Of a stretch of DNA of 64,000 nt, positions 43,319-51,508 are shown one piece after another. Numbering within the stretch: position 1 is the first letter of the stretch; every line of letters begins with the position of its first letter. The translations under genes were made by a program, and so were the position numbers. The notes beneath the pieces are model-generated. The model ran no database searches and had not been told where the DNA came from. It saw only the letters and a program-made list of their open reading frames with translations. The DNA is taken from contig NZ_WKJN01000014.1 in the NCBI RefSeq assembly GCF_009674495.1, forward strand, positions 62,001 through 126,000, given 5' to 3'. Origin of the DNA: Duganella alba. Its GTDB lineage: Bacteria; Pseudomonadota; Gammaproteobacteria; Burkholderiales; Burkholderiaceae_D.

Positions 43319-43933
43319 ATGGCTACTCCCGTATCGGTTACTTCAAGCAGTACCAACACCGCCACGCCAGTCCAGTCCAAGGACGACAAGCCGGTGTCCG
43401 TGGCTGCCAAGGCGAAGGCGGAACTCAACGCTTCCATCGTGCAAGCTTCGCTGTCGGTGTCGATCAGCTCAGCGAACGATCCGATGTCGGTGGTGCTGAA
43501 AACCGCGCTCACCGGCATCAACGAAGCGCTCAAAAGCGATTTCGGCGACAACGCGATTCAAAACGCCATGTCGCAGGATAATACCCCGGAAGGCACCGCC
43601 GGCCGCATTGTATCCTTGTCGACGGGATTTTTCGAAGCCTACAAGCAGCAGCACCCGGGCGAGGACGAAGGCGCCTTGCTCACCAAGTTCATGGACACCA
43701 TCAAAAAAGGCATGGACCAGGGCTTCAAGGAGGCGCGCGATGTGCTGCAAGGCCTGAATGTGCTGAACGGCGACATTGCCAGCAACATCGACAAGACCTA
43801 CGAACTGGTGCAGAAGGGCTACGCCGACTTCGTTGCCGCGCACACGCCGAAGGCGGACGATGCCGCCGCTACCGCCACCTCCACCACGACGGCCACCGCC
43901 ACCGCCAAAGCGACCGACAAGGCCGCCGCGTAA
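43319..43933 (+). CDS. DUF5610-like protein
   Basis: A 204-residue protein with a low-complexity Ser/Thr/Val N-terminus, a helical centre (about residues 45-165) containing LTGINEALKSDFGDNAIQ and NTPEGTAGRIVSLSTGFFEAY, and a repetitive Ala/Thr/Lys tail (about 175-204). The centre matches my memory of DUF5610. No signal peptide. Function unknown. Convergent with a diguanylate cyclase gene; the stop codons are directly adjacent (43933/43934). Confidence 0.75.
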   Translation: MATPVSVTSSSTNTATPVQSKDDKPVSVAAKAKAELNASIVQASLSVSISSANDPMSVVLKTALTGINEALKSDFGDNAIQNAMSQDNTPEGTAGRIVSLSTGFFEAYKQQHPGEDEGALLTKFMDTIKKGMDQGFKEARDVLQGLNVLNGDIASNIDKTYELVQKGYADFVAAHTPKADDAAATATSTTTATATAKATDKAAA

Positions 43934-44905
43934 CTACGCCACCACCTGGTTGCGGCCCAGTTCCTTGGCGCGGTACAGCGCCGCGTCGGCGGTGGCGATC
44001 AGGTCGTGTTCGTTTTGATCCGGCCGCAGCACCGCCACGCCAAACGAGGCGGTGATATGCGGCAGCGGCTGGCGCATATCGGCAAACACCTTGGCCTGCC
44101 GCATCCGTTCGCACAAGCGTTCCGCCACCGACAGCGCCACCTTGTCGCTGGTATCGGGCAACAGCACCATCATTTCCTCACCGCCGTAGCGCACCGCGAA
44201 GTCGGTCGGCCGCAGCGCGCCGCTCAACACCTGCGCGGCCGCGCGCAGCGCTTCGTCGCCGGCCTGGTGACCGTGGCTGTCGTTGAATTGCTTGAAGTGA
44301 TCCAGATCGATCATGATCAGCGCCAGCGGCGACGATGAGGCATGCGCGGTCGCCACCATGGTCGGCAGCAGGTCGTTGAGCCAGGCGCGGTTGCACAGGC
44401 CGGTCAGGCCGTCGACCATCGACAGCTGGCGGTAGAACTCGCCCAGCTTCTGGCGCCGGCGCAACTGCGCGTTGGCGGCGCGGATGCGGAACGACAGCAG
44501 GCGCAGCAGGTTACGCGCCAGCACATTCGATTCGTCGATCAGTTGCCAGACAATGTCGGCCTCGACCACCAGCACTTCGCTTTCCTCCAGCGCGCTGATG
44601 CTGGCCAGATTGGCTTCCTCGTCAAGCACCGACTGTTCACCCACGCTTTCGCCCGGCAGAATCTTGCTGACGGTGCCGTCGGCCATGCCGGTGCGGGTGT
44701 CGTTGGTGACGGAAAGTGTGCCGCGCAGCAGGATGTACAGGCGTGCGCGGTTCGATTCGGTCACGGCGTCGCCGGCGTCCAGCAGCATGATCGGGCAACG
44801 GGCCAGGAGCCTGGCGATGGCGGCATCGTCTTCGTCGGAGTTGCGCAGTAACTGCAAGTCGCTGATCCGGTAGCTCGATGAGCCGAATGTGCTGATTTCT
44901 TTCAA
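43934..44905 (-). CDS. diguanylate cyclase with cyclic-nucleotide-binding-like sensor
   Basis: A TTG start at 44905 (323 aa) is preceded by GAGAGA. An N-terminal cNMP-binding-like beta roll (about residues 20-125, with PGESVGEQSVL) precedes a GGDEF domain (about 165-323). The active-site loop reads GGEEM rather than GGEEF, a conservative change that may keep activity. RPTD five residues upstream is an intact RxxD product-inhibition site. It should make c-di-GMP from GTP in the cytosol in response to a small ligand. Confidence 0.88.
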   Translation of the reverse strand: MKEISTFGSSSYRISDLQLLRNSDEDDAAIARLLARCPIMLLDAGDAVTESNRARLYILLRGTLSVTNDTRTGMADGTVSKILPGESVGEQSVLDEEANLASISALEESEVLVVEADIVWQLIDESNVLARNLLRLLSFRIRAANAQLRRRQKLGEFYRQLSMVDGLTGLCNRAWLNDLLPTMVATAHASSSPLALIMIDLDHFKQFNDSHGHQAGDEALRAAAQVLSGALRPTDFAVRYGGEEMMVLLPDTSDKVALSVAERLCERMRQAKVFADMRQPLPHITASFGVAVLRPDQNEHDLIATADAALYRAKELGRNQVVA

Positions 44906-45033
44906 GGGTGTCTCTCAGGATGCCAAAAGGCAATCAATAGTTCTTTATTTATCATAGCCGAAAACGCTCATGACGAACCAGATTTCACCCTGTTTTATGG
45001 TTCAATACGGCATTGCAACCGATGGGATACAAC

Positions 45034-45813
45034 ATGGCTTATACCGACGCGCTGGGCACCGTGCATCAACCCGCGCCGGACGCGCGGATCGTGTCGCTGG
45101 TGCCGTCGATTACCGAACTGCTGTGCGACCTGGGACTGGCCGCGCAGGTGGTGGGGCGCACCGGTTTCTGCATCCATCCATGGGATGTGGTGCAGGATAT
45201 TCCGAAGGTGGGCGGCACCAAGGACGTCAACCTGGACAAGATCCGCCAGCTGGCGCCAACGCACGTGGTGCTGAATATCGACGAGAACGAAAAGCCGACC
45301 GCCGATGCGCTGGCCGAATTCGTGCCGCACCTGGTGGTCACCCATCCCTTGCGGCCGCACGACAACGTCGAACTGGCGCGGCTGATGGGCGGCGTGTTCT
45401 GCCGCGCGCAGCAGGCCGCCGACTGGTGCGCGGCGTTCGAGGCGGAATATACGCTGCTCAAGGCCGCGCCGAAAGGGCCGCCGCAAACCATGCTGTACTG
45501 CGTGTGGCAGGATCCGTGGATGACGATTTCACGCGACACCTACATCGCGCGCATGCTGGAGGAAATCGGCTGGAGCGTGCCGGAGCTGGGGCAAGAGCGC
45601 TATCCGGAATTCCGCTGGTCGCGCGAACTGATCGACAGCATCGATGGTGTGTTGTTGTCGAGCGAGCCGTATCGCTTTACCGAGGCCCATGCGGAAGTGC
45701 TGGAACGCCAGATCGGCAAGCCGGTGCTGCTGGTCGATGGCGAGATGATGTCGTGGTATGGCAGCCGTTCGCTGCAAGGCTTACGGTATTTGCGGGAGCT
45801 GGCGCAAAGTTGA
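45034..45813 (+). CDS. cobalamin/siderophore-type periplasmic-binding-fold protein (BtuF-like)
   Basis: A 259-residue PF01497-type protein: RIVSLVPSITELLCDLG at the start, VGGTKDVNLDKIRQLAPTHV, and a C-terminal SWYGSRSLQGLRYL. Upstream TTG or ATG starts (45013, 45022) are possible. There is no signal peptide, so unlike true BtuF it may stay in the cytoplasm; similar orphan proteins occur in many betaproteobacteria. No transporter genes are adjacent. It could bind a corrin or metal. Confidence 0.82.
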   Translation: MAYTDALGTVHQPAPDARIVSLVPSITELLCDLGLAAQVVGRTGFCIHPWDVVQDIPKVGGTKDVNLDKIRQLAPTHVVLNIDENEKPTADALAEFVPHLVVTHPLRPHDNVELARLMGGVFCRAQQAADWCAAFEAEYTLLKAAPKGPPQTMLYCVWQDPWMTISRDTYIARMLEEIGWSVPELGQERYPEFRWSRELIDSIDGVLLSSEPYRFTEAHAEVLERQIGKPVLLVDGEMMSWYGSRSLQGLRYLRELAQS

Positions 45814-45835
45814 GCGCCGGCCCCCGCGCTGGGGA

Positions 45836-46213
45836 TTACTCTTCTTCCGCGTCGGCCACCAGGGCGGCCGAGACGGCGCCGGTGCCGTCGGCATGGCGTT
45901 TGTGGGCGTTCAGCTTGCCCACGGCGGTTTCGATGGCGCGCTTGAGTTTCTCGGTGGCGCCGCTGATTGCCTGATGCAGGGTGGCAGCGTGGTCGCTGAC
46001 AGCGATCGGTTGCAGGCCGGTGAGACGCGCCTCCATCAGGCAGCGGTTATCGCCATCGGCCGATTTCTGGCCCAGGTTGTCGCTGAGATGGACTTCGACG
46101 CGGGTGACTTGCTCGCCGAAGCGGTGGAGGGCATTGCTCACGACAGATTGCACATGGTCGTCCAGGCCTGCTTGACGATCGACGGTTTTGTCTGTATTGA
46201 TTTGGATTTGCAT
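45836..46213 (-). CDS. HPF/RaiA family ribosome-associated protein
   Basis: A 125-residue protein with the HPF/RaiA beta-alpha-beta-beta-beta-alpha fold: QIQINTDKTVD, RVEVHLSDNLGQK, and a C-terminal helix with HQAISGATEKLKRAIET. It would bind the small ribosomal subunit in stationary phase. It lacks the long C-terminal dimerisation domain of long HPF and ends in an acidic tail. The gene sits alone between convergent BtuF-like and co-directional hydrolase-TPR genes. Confidence 0.85.
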   Translation of the reverse strand: MQIQINTDKTVDRQAGLDDHVQSVVSNALHRFGEQVTRVEVHLSDNLGQKSADGDNRCLMEARLTGLQPIAVSDHAATLHQAISGATEKLKRAIETAVGKLNAHKRHADGTGAVSAALVADAEEE

Positions 46214-46264
46214 ACGCTTGCTCCTGTTGTTGGACTGCGAGACTATCTTACTCCTTCCAGGCTT

Positions 46265-46294
46265 AAGTGGGCGTTAATTGCCTAACGCCTACTT
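46265..46294. promoter_or_regulatory. imperfect inverted repeat overlapping a stop codon
   Basis: AAGTGGGCGTTA (46265-46276) pairs with TAACGCCTACTT (46283-46294) with one mismatch around ATTGCC. It covers the stop of the hydrolase-TPR gene and lies 52 nt upstream of the HPF-like start. There is no T-run on either strand, so a terminator is not favoured; an operator or mRNA end signal is possible. Confidence 0.4.
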
Positions 46295-47845
46295 GATCTG
46301 GCCGTCTTTTTCCGCAGTCTTCAGCTTGGCGATGCTTTGTTTGGCTTCCGCCATGTCGGGCCAGAAGCCCAGCACGCGCTGGTAGGCCTCAAGCGCCAGA
46401 GCGTTGTCGTGGTGCCGCTCATAGGTCATGGCGAGATAGAACATGGCGCGTCCGCTGTCCGGATACAGGCTGGTGGTCAACTGGTAAATTTCAATTGCCT
46501 CCGGGTAGCGATTCACGTCGAGGAATTTCTCGCCCCACGCGATCAGGCCGCGCTCGTCCGGCTTGAAGCTGGCATCGCGCTGATGCATGTCGCGGTAGAT
46601 GCCGGCCAGGTCTTTATGTCCGTGACGCGCGAACCGGCTGGCCATGGTGGTCAGCGTCGGCGGTTCGCCTTCGGCGTGGTGCACGTCGACCGCCAGCAGG
46701 TGGGCCGGCACGCTGTTGGCCGCCGGCTTGTTGTTCATGAAGGCCAGCGCGGCGTCGTCGTTGCGCAGGTAGGCATTCAGGAAGGCCAGCACGTAGCGGC
46801 CCATCCAGCCATGCGCCAGCGTGGCTTCGTCGCGCGAGTATTCGCCGAAGCGCGGCTCCGGCCCCAGCCGCAGTGACTCCGACTGGAAGGCTGCGTGTTC
46901 CATGGTGTACATGGTGACGTTGTAGAGCTCCGAGAACTTCATCTGGTTCATCAGGCTGTAGGTCGGCACCTGCTTGATGCGGTTCATCAGCTCGGCCGTG
47001 TAGGGCTTGCCGCCGAGGTACAACATGGGCAACGCCAGCCGTTCCGGCGTCGCGTAGGCCGCCTGCTGCACGATGGCGGGGAAGTAGCGTACCGAGCCGT
47101 CCAGCGACACCAGCGCGGTGATGCGGTCGTCCCTGGCGGCGGCCAGCACGTTGGCCAGGCCGCCGAAACTGTAGCCCATGGCGGCCACGTGGCTGTCGTC
47201 GGCCTGCGGCAGGGTGGCGGCGTAGCCGAGCAGGAAGGAGATGTCGCGCGCTTCCGATTCCGCCGAGTCGAGATCGATGCTCATGCTGCGCGTGTGCATG
47301 CCGGTGCTGGCGCTGGCGATCACCAGATAGCCCTGGCTGGCGAGGTATTCGCACAGGTCGGCGTTGTCGTAGGCGGTGGCGCTGGAGCCGGGCGCGTAGA
47401 TCACGATCGGGAACTTGCCGGCAAGCGGCGGCGCGTCGCGCCGGGCCAGCATGGTCTGCGCCAGCGCGGCCTTGCCTTGCTGCGCGTCCAGGTTCGGATA
47501 GTTGTCCTGCAGGTAGGTGGCGACGGCCTTGCCCACCTCCGCGTCCGTGCGCTTGAACTGTTCCTCGGTGGCGGCGCTGCGCAGGTAGTCTTCGTAATGG
47601 ATCGCCGCGCCTTGCTTCTCGGCCGGATACCAAAGTAACGCTTGCAGCGGCCGCGCGCGCTCGCCTTGCGCCGGCATGCCGGTGACCAGGTCGATCCTGT
47701 TCGGATAGGCGCGCGAGCGGTCGTACAGCTGGATCACGCGCAGACCCACTGCATACCGGCCAGGCCCGCCTGGAAATGCGGGGCCGGCGGCGGAACTGGT
47801 CTGGGCGGCGACGCCAAACAGCAGGACAAGCAGGAGGTTGCGCAT
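46289..47845 (-). CDS. alpha/beta hydrolase with C-terminal TPR repeats, secreted
   Basis: Start at 47845 (518 aa) gives the signal peptide MRNLLLVLLFGVAAQTSSA; longer frames run into the DUF1345 gene. The hydrolase domain (about residues 60-340) has FPIVIYAPGSSATAYDN and the nucleophile elbow GYSFGG. The C-terminal 130 residues form TPR-like helices (SRFARHGHKDLAG..., RYPEAIEIYQLTTSLYPDSGRAMFYLA, NALALEAYQRVLGFWP). Fusion of a dienelactone-hydrolase-like domain to TPR suggests a periplasmic serine hydrolase that docks to partners. Substrate unknown. Confidence 0.83.
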   Translation of the reverse strand: MRNLLLVLLFGVAAQTSSAAGPAFPGGPGRYAVGLRVIQLYDRSRAYPNRIDLVTGMPAQGERARPLQALLWYPAEKQGAAIHYEDYLRSAATEEQFKRTDAEVGKAVATYLQDNYPNLDAQQGKAALAQTMLARRDAPPLAGKFPIVIYAPGSSATAYDNADLCEYLASQGYLVIASASTGMHTRSMSIDLDSAESEARDISFLLGYAATLPQADDSHVAAMGYSFGGLANVLAAARDDRITALVSLDGSVRYFPAIVQQAAYATPERLALPMLYLGGKPYTAELMNRIKQVPTYSLMNQMKFSELYNVTMYTMEHAAFQSESLRLGPEPRFGEYSRDEATLAHGWMGRYVLAFLNAYLRNDDAALAFMNNKPAANSVPAHLLAVDVHHAEGEPPTLTTMASRFARHGHKDLAGIYRDMHQRDASFKPDERGLIAWGEKFLDVNRYPEAIEIYQLTTSLYPDSGRAMFYLAMTYERHHDNALALEAYQRVLGFWPDMAEAKQSIAKLKTAEKDGQIK

Positions 47846-47852
47846 ATGGGAT

Positions 47853-48512
47853 CTAGCCGTTGATGAGCGAGGCGGCGATGTTGATCGACAGGCCGAGAAT
47901 CGCCAGGTTGTAGAAGAAGCACAGCACCGACTGGCCCAGCACCACCTTGCGCAGGCTGCGCGTGCGCACCGTGACATCGGACGTCTGTACCGCCACGCAG
48001 ACGGTGAACGAGAAGTACAGGAAATCCCAGTAGTTCGGCACCACGTCGTCGTCCGGAAAACCAAGCGGCTTGTCGTCGCCATCGTCGATGTAGTACAGGT
48101 GGGCGTAGTGCGAGCAGAACATGATGCCGACCATGAACCACGAGCCGATCAGGGTCAGCACGCCCAGCGTGTAGCGCAACGCCAGCGCGCCTTCCGGCAA
48201 GTCCTTGGTGGACGATAGCTGCGACACGATGGCGGCCAGGCTGACCAGCACCGCCAGCGACAGCACGGCCAGGATCACCGGGCCTTTTTCATCCTGGCGG
48301 CAGGCGGCGCGCTTGATGTCGTGGTGGTCCGCCTGCGTCATCATCCAGCCCATCGTCACCAGGTAGCTCCACACCAGCACGTCCCAGCAGGTCAGCAGCC
48401 GCGTCAGCCATGGCCAGGTATGCGGCAGGAACGGGAAGGTCAGCACGCCCAAGGTGATAGCCAGGCTCAGGTGAGGGCGGCTGTGGATCAGGGCGGGCAG
48501 ATGCAGTTTCAT
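47853..48512 (-). CDS. DUF1345 family membrane protein
   Basis: A 219-residue protein with five to six transmembrane helices and the DUF1345 pattern YWDFLYFSFTVCVAVQTSDVTV near the C-terminus, reminiscent of an ion-channel P-loop region. Function unknown. Its start overlaps the stop of the upstream MFS gene by 4 nt, so they are translated together; the hydrolase-TPR gene follows 7 nt downstream. Confidence 0.88.
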   Translation of the reverse strand: MKLHLPALIHSRPHLSLAITLGVLTFPFLPHTWPWLTRLLTCWDVLVWSYLVTMGWMMTQADHHDIKRAACRQDEKGPVILAVLSLAVLVSLAAIVSQLSSTKDLPEGALALRYTLGVLTLIGSWFMVGIMFCSHYAHLYYIDDGDDKPLGFPDDDVVPNYWDFLYFSFTVCVAVQTSDVTVRTRSLRKVVLGQSVLCFFYNLAILGLSINIAASLING

Positions 48513-49747
48513 TGTTTGTCCTCGTGGGGGAAACGGTCCATGCGCGACAGCACCGGGAACAGCACGGTCCAGGCGCCCACCACGCCCAGCGTGGCGGCGC
48601 CGCCGAACAGGATGGCGCGCGTCAGGCCCAGCCAGCCGGCGGTGATGCCGGATTCAAATTCACCCAGCTCGTTGGAGGCGCCGATGAACACCGAGTTGAC
48701 GGCGCTGACGCGGCCGCGGATTTCATCCGGCGTTTCGTACTGCACCAGCAGGTGGCGCACGTAGACACTGATCATGTCGCCGGCGCCCATCAGGAACAGC
48801 ACCACCAGCGCCAGCACGAAGCTGGTGGTCGAGCCAAGCACGATGGTGCCGACACCGAACAGCGCCACGCCGCCCAGCATCCACGCGCCGACGCGGCGGG
48901 TGATCGGGAAGAAGGCCAGCACGATCGAGCACAGCGCCGCGCCGACGCCCGGCATGGTGCGCAGCGCGCCGAGGCCGCTGGGACCGATGTGCAGCACGTC
49001 GTGCGCCAGCGCCGGCAGCAGCGCGGTGGCGCCGCCGAACAGCACGGCGAACAGGTCGAGCGAAATCGCGCCCAGCACCACTTTCTTGTTCCACACGAAG
49101 CGCAGGCCTTCGAGCACCGTGTGCCACGACGCCGGACCGCTGGCGCTGGCCTGCTTGACCGATTTGACCATGCACATCATCACCACCGACAGCACCAGCA
49201 GCGTCGAGGAAATCATATAAACCGTTTTCGGTCCGGCCAGGTAGAACAGGCCGCCCAGCGTCGGCCCCATGATCACGGCCACGTGGAAGCTGGAGGAACT
49301 CAGCGCCACCGCCTTGCTGAAGCTTTCCTGCGGCACCAGGTTGACCAGGATGGCCTGCGTGGCCGGTCCCATGAAGGCGCGCGCGCTGCCGTACATCGCC
49401 AGCACCGCGAACACCGGCCACACCGACGACAGCCCGGTGTAGGTGAAGCCCAGCAGCATCAGGCCGCACAGCAGCTGGGCGCCGAGCGCCAGCGCGATCA
49501 GGTTGCGGCGGTCGTAGCGGTCGGCGGCGTGGCCGGCGATCAGGATCAGCAGCAGAAACGGCAGGAACTGCGACAGGCCGATCAGGCCCAGGTCGAACAG
49601 GTTGTGCGTCATCGAATAGACCTGCCAGCCGATGGCGACGTTCTGCATTTGCACGGCCAGGGTGGCCAGGGTACGGGCGGAGAGGTAGAGCGTGAAGTTA
49701 CGGTGGCGCAGAACGCTGAAGCCGTTACGGGAGGTGCTGTCTGACAT
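48509..49747 (-). CDS. MFS transporter (EntS-like)
   Basis: A 412-residue 12-helix transporter with the motif AGHAADRYDRRNLIALALG between helices 2 and 3 and GDMISVYVRHLLVQYETPDEIRGRVSAVN in the C-terminal half, characteristic of the enterobactin-exporter (EntS) branch of MFS efflux proteins. It probably exports siderophore-like or toxic molecules. Translationally coupled to DUF1345. Confidence 0.88.
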   Translation of the reverse strand: MSDSTSRNGFSVLRHRNFTLYLSARTLATLAVQMQNVAIGWQVYSMTHNLFDLGLIGLSQFLPFLLLILIAGHAADRYDRRNLIALALGAQLLCGLMLLGFTYTGLSSVWPVFAVLAMYGSARAFMGPATQAILVNLVPQESFSKAVALSSSSFHVAVIMGPTLGGLFYLAGPKTVYMISSTLLVLSVVMMCMVKSVKQASASGPASWHTVLEGLRFVWNKKVVLGAISLDLFAVLFGGATALLPALAHDVLHIGPSGLGALRTMPGVGAALCSIVLAFFPITRRVGAWMLGGVALFGVGTIVLGSTTSFVLALVVLFLMGAGDMISVYVRHLLVQYETPDEIRGRVSAVNSVFIGASNELGEFESGITAGWLGLTRAILFGGAATLGVVGAWTVLFPVLSRMDRFPHEDKQ

Positions 49748-49822
49748 TGGCGCTTTCAGGGAGCAGAGCCTTGGGACTCTGCATCCCTGTCGGCCCTGTG
49801 GGTTGGATGCTGATACTTAGTG

Positions 49823-50848
49823 TTACTTGTTGAGGTCCGCCTCGGTGGTGAAGGCGTCGGCGTAGAACTCGTCGTCCGGCAATCGGCACCGCTCGACGAA
49901 ATCGGCCTTGGCCGATTCCACCATCACCGGCGCGCCGCAGGCATACACCTGGTGGCCCGACAGGTCAGGCAAATCGGCCATCACGGCCTGGTGCACATAG
50001 CCGGTGCGGCCGGCCCAGCTATCCTCCGGCTGCGGCGCCGAGATCACCGGCACGTAGTGGAAGTTGGGCAGGGCGGCGGCCCACTCGCGGCACAGCGCGT
50101 CCAGGTACAGGTCCTGCGGACGGCGGCCGCCCCAGTACAGCGTCATCTGGCGGGTCGAGCCCTGCGCGCGCAGGTGTTCGACGATGGCCTTGATCGGCGC
50201 GAAGCCGGTGCCGGAGGCCAGCAGCACCATCGGCTTGTCGCTGTCCTCGCGCACGAAGAAGGTGCCCATCGGCCCTTCGAAGCGCAGGATGTCGCGCTCC
50301 TTCATGGTGCTGAACACCTGGTCGGTGAACAGGCCGCCCGGCAGATGGCGGATGTGCAGCGCCAGCGGCTGGTCCTGCTCCGGCGGCGAGGCCAGGCTGT
50401 AACTGCGGCGCTTGCCGTCCTTGAGCAGGAATTCGATGTACTGGCCGGCGCGGAATTTCAGCGTCTCGTTGGCCGGCAGTTGCAGCGTCATGACGATCAC
50501 GTCCGGCGCCATTTTTTCCATGGTCGCCACGCGCGACGGCATCTTGCGGATCGGGTAGTCGTCGCTGCCGGCCACTTCGCGCGCTTCGATCACCACGTCG
50601 CTGTGGGCGAGGGCGCAGCAGAACAGCGACCCGCCCCTGGCTTCCTCTTCCTTGGGCAACGCGCGTTCCTGGTGCGGCTTGTGGGTGACTTCGCCGGACA
50701 GGACTTTGCCCTTGCAGGAGCTGCAGGCGCCGTTCTTGCAGCCGTAAGGCAGGCCGACGCCGGCGCGCATGGCCGCCGCCAGGATGGTCTCGTCTTCCTC
50801 GCAGCTGAATTGGTGGCCGCTGGGCTGTACAGTAATTTGAAACGTCAT
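49823..50848 (-). CDS. 2Fe-2S/FAD reductase, CDP-6-deoxy-delta-3,4-glucoseen reductase-like
   Basis: A 341-residue electron-transfer protein with an N-terminal plant-type 2Fe-2S ferredoxin domain (Cys37, Cys42, Cys45 in YGCKNGACSSC and Cys77/78 in LFCCAL), an FAD domain (RSYSLASPP) and an NAD domain (GTGFAPIKAI and VYACGAPVMV). Relatives act as reductases for dioxygenases or for AscD/RfbI-type deoxysugar synthesis. No partner oxygenase or sugar gene lies nearby, so the acceptor is unknown. Confidence 0.93.
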   Translation of the reverse strand: MTFQITVQPSGHQFSCEEDETILAAAMRAGVGLPYGCKNGACSSCKGKVLSGEVTHKPHQERALPKEEEARGGSLFCCALAHSDVVIEAREVAGSDDYPIRKMPSRVATMEKMAPDVIVMTLQLPANETLKFRAGQYIEFLLKDGKRRSYSLASPPEQDQPLALHIRHLPGGLFTDQVFSTMKERDILRFEGPMGTFFVREDSDKPMVLLASGTGFAPIKAIVEHLRAQGSTRQMTLYWGGRRPQDLYLDALCREWAAALPNFHYVPVISAPQPEDSWAGRTGYVHQAVMADLPDLSGHQVYACGAPVMVESAKADFVERCRLPDDEFYADAFTTEADLNK

Positions 50849-50898
50849 ACGATATCGGGCTATCAGGCAGTTGGCAGTAACCCTTTATTTTACCTTAG

Positions 50899-51390
50899 TC
50901 AGCGGGGTCGGCAGGCCTCCTCTGTGGCCGGGGCCGACGCGGGCGCCGGCCGTCCCAGGTCTCCATGCGCCGGCGGTCTGCGCTGAGGCCGTAGCCGGGC
51001 CAGTCGCCGTCGAGGTGGCGGTTGAAGACGTCGTCGGCATCGTAGCGGTACATATTGATGCGGTGGCTCAGTTCCGGGCGCTTCGCCGTCGCGCGGCGGG
51101 CGGCTGACGGTGACGCCATGGTCGATCAGGCGCTGGGTGGCGGCATGGATGTCCGGCACGCTATAGGCCAGGTGGCCGAAGTTGCGGCCGCCGCTGTAGG
51201 CATGCTCGTCCCAGTTGTAGGTCAGCTCGACCTGGGCGGCGCTGTCGCCCGGCGCGGCCAGGTAGACCAGCGTGTAGCGGCCGGCCGGCACGTCCATTTT
51301 GTGCACCACGTCGAGCCCCAGCGCGTCGCGGTAAAACGCCAGTGACTGGTCGAGGTCGGCTACGCGGACCATGGTGTGCAGGTATTTCAT
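50899..51390 (-). pseudogene. glyoxalase I-like gene with replaced C-terminus
   Basis: The start at 51390 is set by GGAG 6-7 nt upstream. Residues 1-105 are a normal glyoxalase I: His5, Glu55 in AAQVELTYNW and His73 in FGHLAYSVPD correspond to three of the four metal ligands. After VSRPPRDG (about residue 103) the sequence departs from the family and becomes Arg/Pro-rich because the frame enters a foreign segment. The fourth metal ligand, a Glu in the lost C-terminal strand, is therefore missing. The 163-aa product is probably inactive. The change coincides with the oxygenase fragment at 50943-51080. Confidence 0.8.
50943..51080 (-). pseudogene. 2OG-Fe(II) oxygenase fragment
   Basis: In a different - strand frame from the glyoxalase, about 45 codons encode PELSHRINMYRYDADDVFN and RHLDGDWPGYGLSADRRR, matching the iron-binding core of prolyl-4-hydroxylase-like 2OG-Fe(II) oxygenases (H-x-D in RHLDGDW). 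The N-terminal part, the second His and the Arg of the family are absent. This is the remnant of another gene joined to the glyoxalase 3' end by deletion. Confidence 0.75.
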
Positions 51391-51508
51391 GATGTTCTCC
51401 AGCAAGTTGTCGATGGCTGGCGTGTGGCAGAACGCCGGGCGCCGTGGCACTGGCCCGGCGCGCTAACTGTTTCAACGCCGCCTTGATAATGTCCTTTACA
51501 ATCACGCC

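Noticed and set aside
49757-49788. Hairpin GCAGAG/CTCTGC between the MFS and reductase genes
   Set aside because: Only a short stem without a U-run; not strong enough to call a terminator.
50899-51390. Glyoxalase as a normal intact gene
   Set aside because: The C-terminal strand with the fourth metal ligand is absent and replaced by a foreign frame.
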